The notes: generated by a model not told the origin, from the letters alone. Numbered from the stretch's first letter, positions 33,457-46,073 are shown. The stretch: 64,000 nucleotides of DNA from Salvia splendens (GCF_004379255.2 NC_056037.1:16688902-16752901); one strand, 5' to 3'. Numbers and translations are program-made.

Positions 33457-34792
33457 CTACAAGTATTTTTCTATGCAAGTTGTCAGCGTCGATTCTGGAA
33501 CAGCACCGATGACTGCTTCCTTCTTCTCCCCGTTCTTGAAGATTATGACGGTGGGAATACTCCGGATCCCATACTGTGTTGCAATGCTTGAGCAATCATC
33601 GGTGTTGACCTTGAAGCATTTGAGCTTCCCAGCATAGTCCTTGGCCAGTTTGTCGATGACAGGGTGGATCATTCGGCATGGCCCACACCACGGTGCCCAG
33701 AATTCAACAAGAACAGGCAAGTCAGATTCGATCACAAGAGATTGCCAGTCCGGATCAGTAACAGCAGCCACTGCAGTTTCCAAGAAACCAATGATAAGCC
33801 ATTACATAAGGTGGAAGATTTCCATTCTTTTTTGATAAATTCATATTCCTTTCCACAATATGCAACACAACTACAATGAATAATCTAACGAATCTTCACA
33901 CTTCAATGAGTTTATCATTCAGTTAGAACAAGCCAATGGATACAAACAATACATGAAGGTGGTGTTCGGTTTCCTAGATAAAATAGTGTCAAGATATAAT
34001 CTAGGATAGAGTTGCGAGATTATTTTAGTCACAGGGGGTTAGCTAAGACTAATTATCCCATGATTATCCATCTAGGATTGAGTTGTGGAATTGAATCTCA
34101 TGAACCAAACACACTACATATTTAATCCCGGGATACAATCTTATAAACCGAACACCCCCGAAGTGCATAACAAAGTTATCTTCATCACTAGGATTTATCA
34201 AATCCTACCTCTTTAAATTGAATATAAATCAAAGTAATCCTAAATAGCAGAAATTATCAACAGCCTTATAATATCCCCAGCTTTTAAATGTATGCTTGCA
34301 AACAACAGATTAGCCAGCACTACTTTTATACTATCTCTGTCAATCTTCAATAGTAAACGGTCCCTAGAGAGCCAGCTAATGTACTTGCATTCTTCGAGTA
34401 TAATCAATTCTATTAACCATCAGAGAAAGGAAAATTGAGCTCAGATTCTGGAATCAATACATCGAAACACTAAATTAAGCACGGGGAATTGAAACCTAAG
34501 GGGGAAAAAGTGTTAGCAATTTTACAAGATACTAATTCAATTAAAAATGAAGTTGATTAATCTATTAACTGCATAAAATCAACAAAAAAAACAGAGACAG
34601 ACCTCCAACAGCTGTGTCTTGCGCCTCGCAAACGATTCTAGAGCGAGGTGGAGCAAATTTGTGAGTGGTCCTCAGATTTAGGGAGGAGCGAGTTGGTAGC
34701 ATCTTGAGACCCCTCAGCTGGGGAAATCGGACGGAGGCGGAGGGGAGAGCGGAGGCGCATGGTATGATTAGGGTTTCGAGGACTCCGGCCAT
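33457..34792 (-). CDS. TRX-m: Thioredoxin m, chloroplast
   Basis: Two exons: 34792-34603 and 33770-33457, with an intron of 832 bp (gtctgt ... ctgcag); the product has 167 residues. The first 60 or so residues are Ser/Thr/Arg-rich with few acids, a chloroplast transit peptide. The mature part is a complete thioredoxin: W72 region (DPDWQSLVI), the active site WCGPC with redox cysteines C92 and C95 in [15 protein letters not shown], the Lys/Asn stretch [10 protein letters not shown], cis-proline loop [14 protein letters not shown], and the final helix. M-type thioredoxins pass electrons from ferredoxin-thioredoxin reductase to stromal enzymes in light. The start was chosen as the first ATG giving a transit peptide. 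An apparently longer frame (METAV...) before the second exon is intron read-through, since it lacks a transit sequence. A MITE sits in the intron. Confidence 0.93.
33959..34158. mobile_element. MITE in the thioredoxin intron
   Basis: The inverted ends are ggtgttcggtttcc at 33961 and aaaccgaacacccc ending near 34158. The interior shares blocks with the remnant at 12852-13037. TIRs of this GGTGTTCGGTTT kind and a size near 200 bp fit Tourist-like or hAT-like MITEs; the target duplication is not clear. Confidence 0.7.
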
Positions 34793-34859
34793 GGCGAATA
34801 CTCAGAATCACACAGAATGTGTGTTGGGCGAGGGCGGTGTGTGTGGTAGATAAGTGGAG

Positions 34860-35522
34860 GAGAGAGAAACTATGATATTTTGATTTCCAATGGATGGATG
34901 AGGAATACCTGCACGTTAAAATTATCGCTCTTATTATTATTATTAATAATTATTTTGGGAAATGGGGTGGGTCTGTTTCTGTTGTTGGGCTTTCATAAAT
35001 TGGGTCTGTTTGAGAACTGGGCTTAGAGTTAATATAGTACTACTATTTAGCTAAATCTATAGAAATAAAAAAAAAATAAAATTCAAATGATTTCATTAGA
35101 AATAGTTGTTCTCGTATAAGCAAAACAATGAAATCAATAACGAAAAGTGAATGTGGTTATCAAGTTAATTAAATTAAGGTGAAACTACGGAACGCATGAT
35201 TACTACTGCAATGTATAAAGACATGAGCAAAAGATGAGATCTAAAATACTGCTTATCAAAATTCGTTACAACTACTCTACCTCTCTGCCTTTGCCTTGCA
35301 AAATCCAAGTTTTAGCCTCCAACTTCAACTTTTTATTTAACTCTTACACATTAAAGGATTGATGACCATATATTCTGAAGATAATATAAGAAAGGCCCAA
35401 AAGTGGCCTAACCACATGCTGGAAGCTGCGTTGGCGGTGGGCCTGGGCCCATGATCGGACGTGTAGCTACGTTTTCTCTAGGTTTTTCTTTCTTTTTTTA
35501 AGGAGTAATAGCCTTTGTTAGT
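34860..35522. other. Intergenic region upstream of thioredoxin m
   Basis: The first 200 bp or so probably hold the promoter of the thioredoxin gene. I see no clear TATA box. No other gene is seen. Confidence 0.3.
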
Positions 35523-35621
35523 AGTTGCTCCATCTGTCACACAATAAGAGTCTTATTATGCTATTTTGACCTGTCTCACAATAAGAATTATATTTTATTT
35601 TTACTATAAATGGTAAGTAGG
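35523..35621. repeat. Half of a Stowaway-like MITE cut at the gypsy border
   Basis: ttgctccatctgtcacacaa and 'tgtctcacaataagaattat' are left-end phrases of a Stowaway. The right half is missing; the sequence passes abruptly into gypsy pol at about 35622. Confidence 0.45.
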
Positions 35622-36365
35622 TAGTGGTACTCGACCGAGGAGGAAGTTGGGAGGAAACACTACCACTGATTGAGTTCGCCTACAACAACAGTTTTCAGAC
35701 AACGATAAACATGGCGCCGTATGAGGCATTATACAGAAGAAAGTGTAGATTGCCGCTATACTGGGACGAAGTTAGCGAGAGAAGAATACTTGGACCCGAT
35801 GCAGTTGAAGAGATGGTTAGAATTGTTTGACAAATTCGTGAAATGATAAAAGAAGCTCAAGACAGACAAAAATCATACGCGGATGTCCGACGGACACACT
35901 TACAATTCCAAGCTGGCGACAAAGTTTTCCTGAAGGTATCCCCGTCAAATGAGGCATCAATTTCTTACAGTTGAAGCCGCGATTTATTGGGCCTTACGAA
36001 ATTCTTGAAGGAGTGGGCCCCGTTGCATATCGATTGGCGCTACCACCAAGCCTTGGAAATGTGCACAACGTTTTTCATGTGTCGCAGTTACGAAAATATG
36101 TGTTTGACCCAAAGTACGTGATCCATTACGAAGAAGTCGCCTTGAATCCGGATTTGAGCTACGAGGAGAGACCCCAATCTATTTTGGACTGAAAGATCCA
36201 GAAGGTGAGAAATAAACCTGTTGCTTGTGTGAAAGTACTTTGGGAAAATCATGGGCATGAAGAAGCCACGTGGAAGAATGAGGACAAGATGATGGAATTG
36301 TACCCAGAACTCTTTACTTGAGGGTAACAAATTTCGTGACGAAATTTCTGTTAAGGTTGGTAGGA
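35622..36365 (+). pseudogene. 3' end of a Ty3/gypsy polyprotein (integrase C-part, chromodomain)
   Basis: A 5'-truncated copy of the end of a chromovirus-type pol. It gives [20 protein letters not shown] of the integrase, then KPRFIGPYEILEGVGPVAYR and NVFHVSQLRKYV of the C-terminal domain, then VLWENHGHEEATWKNED, a chromodomain-like end. It is highly similar to 52146-52735 but carries in-frame stops (for example TGA at 35828-35830) and a small deletion near 35940. The purine-rich stretch before 36366 (gttaaggttggtagga) is the polypurine tract of the LTR that follows. Inactive. Confidence 0.82.
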
Positions 36366-38502
36366 TGTAACGCCCCACTTTTTGAATCATAATTTTCGAA
36401 CCCTAAAGTACTTGCATTTAATGCTTTTAATGTTGCGAAGTCCGTGGATTAATTGTCGAGTGGAATTGTTGTTGGATACTATTCTTGACCTAATTTTGAG
36501 TTGGAAATTTTGACTGGGTCAACTTTGTTAAATATGTGACGTGACTGCTTTGAATAATTGATGTGAGGTGAATTTAATTGTTTTTGAATAATTGATAATT
36601 TGTTATGAGAGCTAGAAATTTGTCGAATTGTATTGGTTAAGAAATTGATGTGTGCGATGAGTATCGTTAATGGAAAATAGAAATTACGTTTACAAGTATT
36701 TGGAATTAAATCCAATAATTGGGCCTACTATATCTAGCCTAATTGTTCAAATTAAATGAAGTCATTTGTGAAGCCCAAAACTAATTCTTCCTAATTCTAT
36801 TTTGCAGCCCAATTTTACTTCAAATCTTTTCCACCTCCCAACATCACACGGTTTCACCAACATCCCCACGTCCCTGAAAAATCTCCAACCAAAATATGTT
36901 AACTCCATATATTTGCTTCAACTGCACAATGCAGTTTCCTCATTCCTCCAAAACAAAAGAAAAAGAAGAGGCACACTTTCATTCAGTCGTATTTTCTTTC
37001 TTCCGCAAAAGGTAATTTCTCTTCAATCACATGAATAGGAACCTCCATATCTTGATTCCATAATATAAATTCTTGAAATCACAGTTGAGAAGAAATAGTT
37101 AAAGTAAGAGAGCCGAGAGTCTTTCAAATTGTTTCCCTGCAACCCTTTGCAACAAAGGTATATTTCTTTTCCTAAATTCCACTGCATATCACCACGGTAG
37201 TAAACCCATGGGAATTTAGTTCATCCTTGAATGTTCTTGAAACTGTTGAATGATGTGTTTTGATAAAGATTTAATCTTTAATACTTTTAGTAGCCTTCTA
37301 GTTACCTTCGAGCTCAATTCTTAAAGTTCCAATGTGTGCCCAAAAATAAATGTTTGAATCGAACATATTAGAAAAAAACTTAATAAAAGATTTAGATTGG
37401 GGGAAAGGGAGAGAGAGATCTCACCTGTCGTGAACGGACAGTGGCTGCGACGAATCGGAGTCAGCAGTGGCGTCGACTCAGGTGCAACGACGATTTGGAA
37501 AAAAAACGACGGAGCTCTAATTTTCTTTCTGTTCTTTTGGGGTTGTGATTTTGGGAGAGAGCTGACGGGATTTATTTTGTGAGGGGTGCTGAGTTTTAAA
37601 TTTGGAGTTTTAATTCTTGTTCTGTTTTGAGATATGTTTTGATTCGATCAGTTCTTTCCTTTTGGGGAGGAAGGTCGAGGAGAGAGATGGAGTTGGGGTG
37701 TGTTCAGTTTTGAAGAAATACAGTAGACAAATGTTCTGTTTATTTAAATTGGTTACTACTTTAATTTTTTTTATGTTGACTTTAGTGAATGGAGTGGGTA
37801 CGTGTAGATGGAGAAAGGGAGTAGTTTGATTTCTTGTTATTACTTCAATTTTAGTGTTTGGTGAAGGTGGAATGTGATGGAAGGAAAATGGGTATACGTG
37901 CACTGTGTTTGGGAAAAGAAAGGAATTTTTTTTAAATTCTTTTTATTATACTTGATTAAAAGAGGAAGTGTACGTACAATGGTTTGGTTTGGGAGTAAAA
38001 TTTATTTCTTCCTTTGGACCATTTAATTTATTTGGTTTGTGCTTGTTTTAATATAATTTGTTGGAAGTGAGCGGCCGGAATTAATCGAAACACCTAAGCT
38101 TTTAATTAGAAAAAAATTTGTAATCTTGAACAAGGAAAATAGTTGGGGACATAGGATGCATGCATCTTATTTATTTATTTGAAAAGTGTGTTGATTTATG
38201 TATTATCTAAATGCTAAAGGTGAATCCTCGCAAGCGAAACATGATACCAAGGGAAGTCGAGATGAGCGTTCTTTTAAATAAGGACAATGTCCTAAATATT
38301 TTATCGATGGGAATGAAACTATGTTTATCATGCCGTGATTTGATTTTAACGTGCCTATCTGATGTGGCTTTTGCCATTACTATTTAAATCGAATTCGGGT
38401 CCTCGTAGGGCCGCAAACCCTACTTGGATTAGTGTACACCTATGGTAGACTATGTGCTAGCGTATGGGTTGGCCGGTCTAGTGACTTGATTTGTGGCCAC
38501 AC
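36366..38502 (+). repeat. Gypsy long LTR, first part
   Basis: It begins tgtaacgccccactttt, the usual start of Tekay/Del-like gypsy LTRs, directly after the polypurine tract. The LTR is interrupted at 38502 by the copia-type element and resumes at about 47536. The target duplication of the inserted element is cacac. Total LTR length without the insert is about 2.7 kb. Confidence 0.75.
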
Positions 38503-39966
38503 TGTTAGGATTGGTATACTGAAAAGCATATTTCGAGCATGTTGCACGGATAGAATTGCTTGTATACAATAAACTCTACAATCCACTTTTAACCCAAGGT
38601 GAGAAGAATTAATTTTATCGCATTGATGTTTGCTTATGCATTTATAAGATGTTTCTCAAACATTTAAATGTATAAGAAGCAAATAAGTCTAATTCTTCTG
38701 CATAGTAGACTGGTCGTGAACGACGTTCACAGAAGGTGACGCAGTCGGTCCTTTGTAGAAGAGAAATAGAATTTCACAACCTAGATAGACTTTGGCTACC
38801 TATCGTGAAAGGTTGCAGTGTCAGTCCGCATGTTTCCATACCTTTGGAAATAAACGACACTGGTGTGGTATAGCACTGAAGGATCTAACAGTTGAGATAA
38901 GTCTTTCTTGCTATTTACTGAAAGACGAGGTCTCGGTGATTGTTATTTCTTAATCATTGTTGACATAACATTGAGCATACGATATTGATTATGCACTACT
39001 TTGATTTATCAAATGGTGCGGATTTTTCGCAATCCAAGAATCCTGGTATCTTGGGTAGTGGTGATCAATGTCTAGAGGTGCTAGTATTGTTATTGCAATG
39101 AATCGTGTGCTGGGTGAGTCCAGTTTGATAATATCCTCAAGAGGTGTTCGAAAAAGGTTTTATTATTCAGAAACCCGGCCGGTTGGAATTTATTCCAGAA
39201 TAATAAATAAAGATTTTGAACTAGACAACTCTTGGAAAAAGATATTAATTAATTAAAGTCAAATAGCAGACTTAAATTAATTAATGGATATTTATATCTT
39301 AAACACGGGAAATAATAAATTAAAGAGGTAAAGCCCGGATTACTCGTAATTTGGGATTGGACAGGCAGTCAATATTATTTTACTGTTATGGCTGACAATA
39401 ATATTCTGTCGGACTTGTATTAAATTGGGGCTCAATTTAATTAGTAAAAGTCCAACAGGTTTGGCCCAAGTCCAACCTCCATGGATCCCTAATCTGGCCC
39501 AATATAACTCAATATAAAAGGAGATTAGAAAGGAGATTTATCAAGAATTAATCATAAATTTTCGTGCTCCCCTCTGGGAGTGGACGAAAAACCAGTTTTT
39601 GACAGAACTGGTATTCTATCTCTTTTCTAATCAAGTCCTTTCCAATTCTGACAAGCTTTGCCCACCCAAAGGTCAGATTCTGAGTTCGGGACACAGATTA
39701 GAAGATTCGTGGTTGAGTACGAAGAACATCACGTGGAGAAGGCGCAAGCAATCGTCGATTCTTTGGAGAATCAGATCGGTAATCCTAAACCGTAGAATAT
39801 CATGAATTAGGATTTTAATTCCTTAAGCATGATTTTTGTGCGTTCTTGTATGCAATTCAATGTTTAACATGTGAATCAATTAATCCCATAATCGGTCAAA
39901 TAGATCCATATGTATGATTTATTTGTGAATGCATGTCTTCCGCTGTGCAAGGGGCTCCAAACCCGC
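38503..39966 (+). repeat. 5' LTR of the nested copia-type element
   Basis: Paired with 46074-47534. A short TATA-like aatataaaagga lies near 39508, followed by a likely transcribed part. The sequence is AT-rich and carries no complete gene. Confidence 0.88.
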
Positions 39967-39969
39967 AAT

Positions 39970-39982
39970 TGGTATCAGAGCC
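39970..39982 (+). other. Primer-binding site (tRNA-Met type)
   Basis: tggtatcagagcc, the standard plant retroelement site, directly after the 5' LTR. Confidence 0.85.
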
Positions 39983-40299
39983 AATTTTTGGCTCTGATTA
40001 TGTGGATTAATTTCATGTTGTGTGATTTGCTTGAATGCATGAATTTCTTCGTTTGGTTTATGTTTTTGTTTTTATCGAACTTGAAAAACACTAAATACGA
40101 AGAAGACAAAGTTGCGCGTGCGTATATTTCTTGTGCGATAATGTGATGGTTTAAATTCAATGAATGGGTAATCATTACATGGATTCAAACTTGGTTCTCT
40201 TATACGTGATTATGCATTCAATATGTGATTTGGTTTACAATTCGTAATGGATGTGCGTGATTTGAATCAAATCGCGGAATTCTCCGTCGGGTTTCAAGG

Positions 40300-40850
40300 G
40301 GCAGGCTGCGTCGGCAGCCCAAGCCTGTGGGCTAGGCAGTTTGTGCGACGCGGCACAGCAGGTGCAGCGAGAGCAGCGACGCAGCTGCAAGATAGCAGCG
40401 GCGATCTGCAAGATCCAACAGCAGCGAGGCGGCGGCGGCGAAGTCGACGTCGCAGCAGCGACGACGACTCAGCAGCAGCTTTGATAGCAACGACGCAGAA
40501 CAGCGGCGACAGTTTTTCGAGTGGGAGCCTCTCTTGGGCAGTTTCCGGGCTCGGAGGAATCTGTTGTCGGAGCCGCTGAGAGTGCGACATCGCAGCGGCG
40601 ACGACGCAGCAGCAGCGGCACCATGGGGACTGCACAGACAAGCTGTGACGCTGGGCAAGCGATCAGCGTGCAGAAGCAAGCAGCGCCGGCGAGCGACGTC
40701 GACGCAGCAGCGTCAGAGGCGTCAGGCTCGTCGAACTCGCGGGACGAGTGGGAGCCCAGCGGCGGCTGTGGTTCAGTGGGAGTACGACGACGCAAGATTA
40801 GTGTTTCCCTATGCGTGACGTCGAGACGCCTCGTCCCGTGACTTCGCTTT
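40300..40850. repeat. GC-rich CAG/GCG-repeat block after the primer-binding site
   Basis: About 550 bp rich in cagcag, gcggcg and gacgac motifs within otherwise AT-rich DNA. Several frames on both strands are open by composition alone, with Arg/Ala/Ser-rich translations; I do not call a gene. It may be the element's own leader or a captured low-complexity piece. Confidence 0.7.
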
Positions 40851-40859
40851 CCAAATTTT

Positions 40860-42000
40860 GATTAGGATTTCAAATCCTTGGATTCAATTTTGGAAATAAT
40901 TCAAGATATGATTTATATTAAGATTTTAATATATCTTTAATTGGATTATCTAAAATTTAATTTTTAATTAAATTATGGATTAATTGGATTTTATCCTAAT
41001 TTTATGGATTTGGATAGATTTAACTCTATATAGATAAATCCTAGATAAATTAGAATAATAATTAAATTTATCCTTGTCATATGGATTTAGATAGATTTTA
41101 TTCTATCTTGTTGAATCATTGAATGACTACTATAAATATTAATTAAGTTTATCCATATCTTGTAGATATTGATAGATCTTTATCTATCTAGAATATATCT
41201 TAGTAGATTTGGATAATTAAAATCCATGTTTATCTTTATCTCGTGGATATTTATAGAATTAATTCTATTTAGAAAATATCCTAGTAGATTTAGATAATTA
41301 AATGTATCTTTATCTTATAGATATTGATAGATTTGTATCTATCTAGAATATATCTTAGAAGATTTAGATAATTGTTAATCCAGTATTGTAATTATCTTTT
41401 GGATTTAAGATAGATTTAGTTCTATCTAGTTAAATCCTAGTTGAATTAATTAATATTAATTCTATTTTATCCTAATTTTATGGATATAAATAGATTTATT
41501 TCTATTTAGAAAATATCCAAGATAAATTTGGATAAAGATAATACAAGATAATCCTTTATCTAATTGGATTTTGATAAAATTAATTTTATCTAGAATAAAT
41601 CCTAATCGATATGATATGTTCTAGTTTCTAATTCTAAATAATCTAAGATTTGCTTAAATTTTAGAATGATTAGATTTTATCTTTATCTTATGGATTTGGA
41701 GAGATTTATTTCTATCCTGAAATATCCTAGTATGATTTAGATAATGATAATCCAATGTCAGTATTATCTTGAATTTTAGGATTTGATTTTATCCATGTAA
41801 AATCTAGAATAATCCTAAGAGGATTTAGATAGATTCAATTCTATCTAGATAAATCCTAAATTAATTTGGATAACCATTATCCAAGATAAATCTTAACAAA
41901 TCTGAAATTCCTATTTTGGATAAGATAAGCAATTAATTATTTAATTAAATCTTCCTAGATTTATTAAATAATTTAAATAATTATCCAATGATTAATCACC
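40860..42000. repeat. AT-rich degenerate tandem repeat
   Basis: About 1.1 kb of loosely repeated units of roughly 50-65 bp, built from phrases such as 'ggatttagatagatttaatt', 'tctatctagataaatcc' and 'gatttggataatta'. The units are too diverged for an exact period by eye. There is no coding region. Confidence 0.75.
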
Positions 42001-42167
42001 ATGAATTAAATGGATTTATCTGTTTATTTGGTGTTAATCTATTTTAAGTGGATTATCTGCCTTATCTACTTATGTGATAATTATGCAAAAACCATGTTTA
42101 AAATTACTAAGCGATAATTACAACAGTGTGTTGTATATGGTCTCCATAAATTGGTCTATATATGAAG

Positions 42168-42345
42168 CAGTTTCTAATATTATCGCGACCCACCTTAGTG
42201 GGAGCAATAATCCTACGAAATAGCAAGTTCATAAGATTAGACTTCTTAATGGTAAATTGTTTAAACTGGAAGCATGTTTCTAATATTATCGCGACCCACC
42301 CTAGTGGGAGCCATAATCCTACAAAATTGCAAGTTCATATGTTTA
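42168..42345. repeat. Direct repeat of about 75 bp in the copia-type element
   Basis: 'gtttctaatattatcgcgac' and the following phrase occur at 42168 and again at 42277, with slightly different spacers. Confidence 0.8.
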
Positions 42346-42794
42346 AACATATTTATAAGGTAGCTATGGAATTTTGTTAGTGGCGTGCGACCTTCCCTAG
42401 AAGGAGTATCAAAACAGAAACGAAATTCCTAGATGCTAATATTTATGGTTAAAGCTTAGGCAATATTTGGCGGCCATGCCACCTTAGTGGTCTCTGGACT
42501 ATTCGTCGGTATTGTGACCAGGAAATTGTTGGAATCCAAATTTGTATGATCTCCCTAGAGGCGTACTTATTTTGGTTTTCACAGTTGTGAGATACATAAA
42601 TTGTTTTGTGGTTGTTTGCGATTATGTATCAAGCATAGTATGTGATAAATAGTTTTATTTCTTCTCATCCAAATTCTTAATAATGTATGCGAACCTTAAT
42701 GAAATCAAACTCGAAGGCCAAAATTATGTAGACTGGAAATGTAAATGGATAAGATTCTCATTGCTGAAAACTTAAAGTTTGTATTCACCAATTC

Positions 42795-43289
42795 ATGTCC
42801 TCCATTTCCTCGACAAAATTCCACAAAGAAAGTTTGAGAATGCATTTTATGCATGTACTTGACAAGTTCTTTGAGGAAGAAGATCAAACTATTTTTTTTG
42901 AAGTAGTGAGACAAGTCTTGGTTTTTATTGATGATAAAGAGATATCCAATAAGGACGTTGTCCAGATTCTATTGGAATATCCACAAGAGATAGAATGTTT
43001 TGAGGAATCTTCTGATTTAGTTACTCAAATATTTTCTACACTCAGTTCATCGCCAAATGTAATAAGAAGTGAGTACAAGAAGGTTGTTACTGAAAAGTTG
43101 GAAACCTTCAGCATTGTATTCACTTTATTACTTTTGGAGGAAGATAACATGATAGTTGACGAATTCATTAAGGCTGCATCTTTCCTATGTCTTAGTTCAA
43201 TCGAACAGAAGACTAGCAATGGAAAGAGGGAAGAGCTGAATTGTCATCAATGCATGCTGAAAGCAAGAAAAGCAAGAAAAATTTGGTGA
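42795..43289 (+). CDS. Unrecognised ORF inside the copia-type element
   Basis: The frame is 164 residues long and uninterrupted. Just upstream (42680-42830), in another frame, copia gag wording (NEIKLEGQNYVDWK; then TNSCPPFPRQNSTK) is readable and then stops. The ORF itself is not gag as I know it. It is acidic and leucine-rich (FFEEEDQTIFFEVVRQVL; IVFTLLLLEEDNMIVDEFIK), apparently helical, like a fragment of a larger eukaryotic helical-repeat protein, and ends with a Cys/Lys-rich tail. No domain is recognised. It may be host sequence captured by the retroelement, cut to a fragment. The start is uncertain because the frame has no clear initiation context. Confidence 0.4.
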   Translation: MSSISSTKFHKESLRMHFMHVLDKFFEEEDQTIFFEVVRQVLVFIDDKEISNKDVVQILLEYPQEIECFEESSDLVTQIFSTLSSSPNVIRSEYKKVVTEKLETFSIVFTLLLLEEDNMIVDEFIKAASFLCLSSIEQKTSNGKREELNCHQCMLKARKARKIW

Positions 43290-43299
43290 AAAGGCAAAG

Positions 43300-46062
43300 A
43301 GAAGATGCATTGTAAGTCGGATTGACCTCTTATATAGAAGGACAATGGCTTAGATAACAATGCAACTTCTAAAGGAGAGATCTACATCCAGTTGGGCAGT
43401 TGTTGCAGTGGGAGCTATTTTTTATGCTCACTTTATTGTTTTGTTTTGATGTATAAGACTGTTTTATTGGTACAGTTTAGTTTCGAAAGAATTTAGTTTC
43501 AGTTTCTAAACTTGTTTATGATTAAGCGATGTTCGATATCTCATTTTATAATGCGTGCATTATTGAGAAATGTGATTCGAATATCTATCATAGTACCATA
43601 GAAAAATAAATTGTACATCATAGTATCTAAACAATATAATTGCAACAAGATTGAGTTTAACACAACAGTTCAACTTCTTATACAATGAACAATAAAGTAT
43701 TTATGGCACTTAGACTTAAGGCCAAGAAAGTACTTAGTAATTGTTCAAACTGATTTTGTCTAACTCAAGTGACTATCGAGATTTTAACAACTTGCTTGTT
43801 AAATAGCTTGAAGGTCAAGAAAGTCTGGTTGATGCACTATAAGTTAGAATCCTTTGGTGGTTCAAGGGATTCAGAATACTTATAGAGATGCAACATAGAA
43901 AGACTAGTAAGTCACAATGGTTTACACCATAGGAGACGAGCAAATGAGTTAAGATCAGTAGTGGGAGTTAAATCCTAGTTGACTACTCCAAGCGTTCTTC
44001 TAAAGAATGGGATAGTCATATAAGAAGATATCGAAGTCTCTCGAAGACAAGTTCGATAAGTGAACAGTTTTACTCAATAACACCTTATCATTGATGGGAT
44101 ATACGTTGGAAACAACGAGTTATACCTTAAAGAAACTATCATAACATCCGTACCTTCTACAACACACGAGTTGTGGACTAGAGCCAAGTTTAGTCCAGCA
44201 CATCTCAAGGTGTGGAGTTATTCCAACACATGTTTTGGAAAATGTATCCAAGTAATTGGAGTTGTGTACTGAGGTATGTTTTAAGGTTGTCCCAAATGAT
44301 AGAAAAGGTACATGTTCTATAATCTTCACTGCAAGATATGTGTTTGTTTACACGAATACTAGATTCTTTGATGAAGATCATGAGGAGAACTACAAGCCTA
44401 ACAAACATGGTAATTCTCAAGATAATGAGAATATCTATTTTCCATCTTAACCAAGAAGTCATACCATTAGAAACTTATGCACTAAGAAAATCAACATTTG
44501 TACCTAAGATTGTAAGAGTCGAGTCGTAGTGGGAACGTTCTTTGCGAACATAATAAGTTCATGGGTCTAAAAGAGTCTTAAGACTCAGTCTTAGATCAAC
44601 TTGAACATAATCCCTGTAACTACAAGGACGCAATGACTTTTTCAAATAATCATTCTTGATAAGATGATAGATTCTGAATAACAATCTTAAATAGACAATA
44701 ATGTTTGCAAGACTTGCGATACTACCCATAGACTATTTCAGTCAGTGGGATACTAGTGACCTGCAAGTGTAAGCATGGATCTCAAAAGGCTAGAATAATG
44801 ACAAAGGGTTATACCCAGAGAGAATTATATATTCTCGTCTGCCATTTTTGCCTAAGTCGATCTGTATATTGTCTATTATAGCCTACATAAATTAGGATGT
44901 ATGTACTATGATTGTCAAGACAGTTTTCTTTAAGTAGAAGTCTTGAGCAGATCATCTGCATGGAACATCTTAATGGTTATGTAATACAGGGCAAGAAAGT
45001 TGAAAGTGCACTATATTTGGTATTCTTGGTACTCTACGATGATGACATCTATAAAAGTTGATAAACAACTCAGAGGGTTATCTAGCGTAGGAAACTGGTC
45101 GTCTACCCAGTTTAAGGATGATGGATTTAAGATTATCTAGTTACATTCTAAGCATCTGTGTCATTAGATTGCTAGAAAAAGAATGTATGTTTTCTTAAAG
45201 AATCTTACATCTACACAATACTTAGACACTTTAGCATTGAAAATTCCAAGAAAAGGTTTTTCTTTTTCTAGACGGAATTATTTTGTCTCAAGTCAAGTGT
45301 TTTTCGACATTGAATGAGATTAAGAAGAATGCGACAAGTTCCATAATTGAAAGTCTCATATATGCTATGATGTGTACTAAGTTAGATATTAGCTTTGCTG
45401 TTGGCATAGATGCTTGATATCATATTAACCATGGCCAAGGACATTGGATTGGTAAAGAATATACTATAGTACTTGAAAAAGACTAAACGGTATGCTCTAG
45501 TTTACCAGACATCCATGTTATGTCCTTTAGGTTACATCGACTCGATTTTATAATTGATCGGTGATCGAGTCATCCTCTGACTATGTGTTCACTTTAAGAT
45601 TTGAATACTAAGACATGAAGGAGTGTTGATCAAATCATAGACTCTATCATGAAAATTACAAGTGTGGTTTCATCGAAAACTACTAAGGTAGTTGTTCATC
45701 TCAGTAACTTTCTAATAGCTTTGACCGTGATTCCGAGTATGCCTATGAGTATTATATTCTGTTATGATTACTCTACCCATGTGTCTAACTCGAGGGAAAC
45801 ACGATCTGATAAAGCTAAGCAATCACATAGAGAGGAAGTATGAAATTAATTAAGGATTAAGTGCGCAGCAAGACGTTATGGTTTCCAAGATATCATCAGA
45901 GAACAACCTGGCAGAATTTTTCACAAAATGCCTATATGGCAACATGTTTTACACATGAGGTGAAAAGTATGGTAGTTCGATGTATCATGGCCCGAGACCT
46001 GCTTAGAGTATAAGTGGGAGAGTTTTGGCAGTGGGTATACTCGAAAGCATGATTTTGAGTAT
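43300..46062 (+). pseudogene. Decayed copia gag-pol remnants
   Basis: Short phrases of copia pol appear in changing frames. Near 45430 comes a GHWIGKE-like stretch before the RNase H part. Near 45780-45960 come SNSREtRSDKAK, VSKISSENNLAEFFTKCLYG and a terminal VRCMARDLL-like phrase before the polypurine tract. Stops and frameshifts are everywhere; no domain is complete. Confidence 0.6.
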
Positions 46063-46073
46063 AAGTGGGAGAT

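Noticed and set aside
33771..33783. METAV start of the thioredoxin frame
   Set aside because: It lies in the intron before the ctgcag acceptor; the real N-terminus with transit peptide is in the exon at 34792-34603.
39970..39982. Possible tRNA gene fragment
   Set aside because: Only the 13-base primer-binding complement of tRNA-Met is present, directly after an LTR; no tRNA fold.
40247..40841. Several overlapping open frames of 94-115 codons on both strands
   Set aside because: They come from CAG/GCG/GAC-rich composition; translations are Arg/Ala/Ser-rich without domain and all frames are open together.
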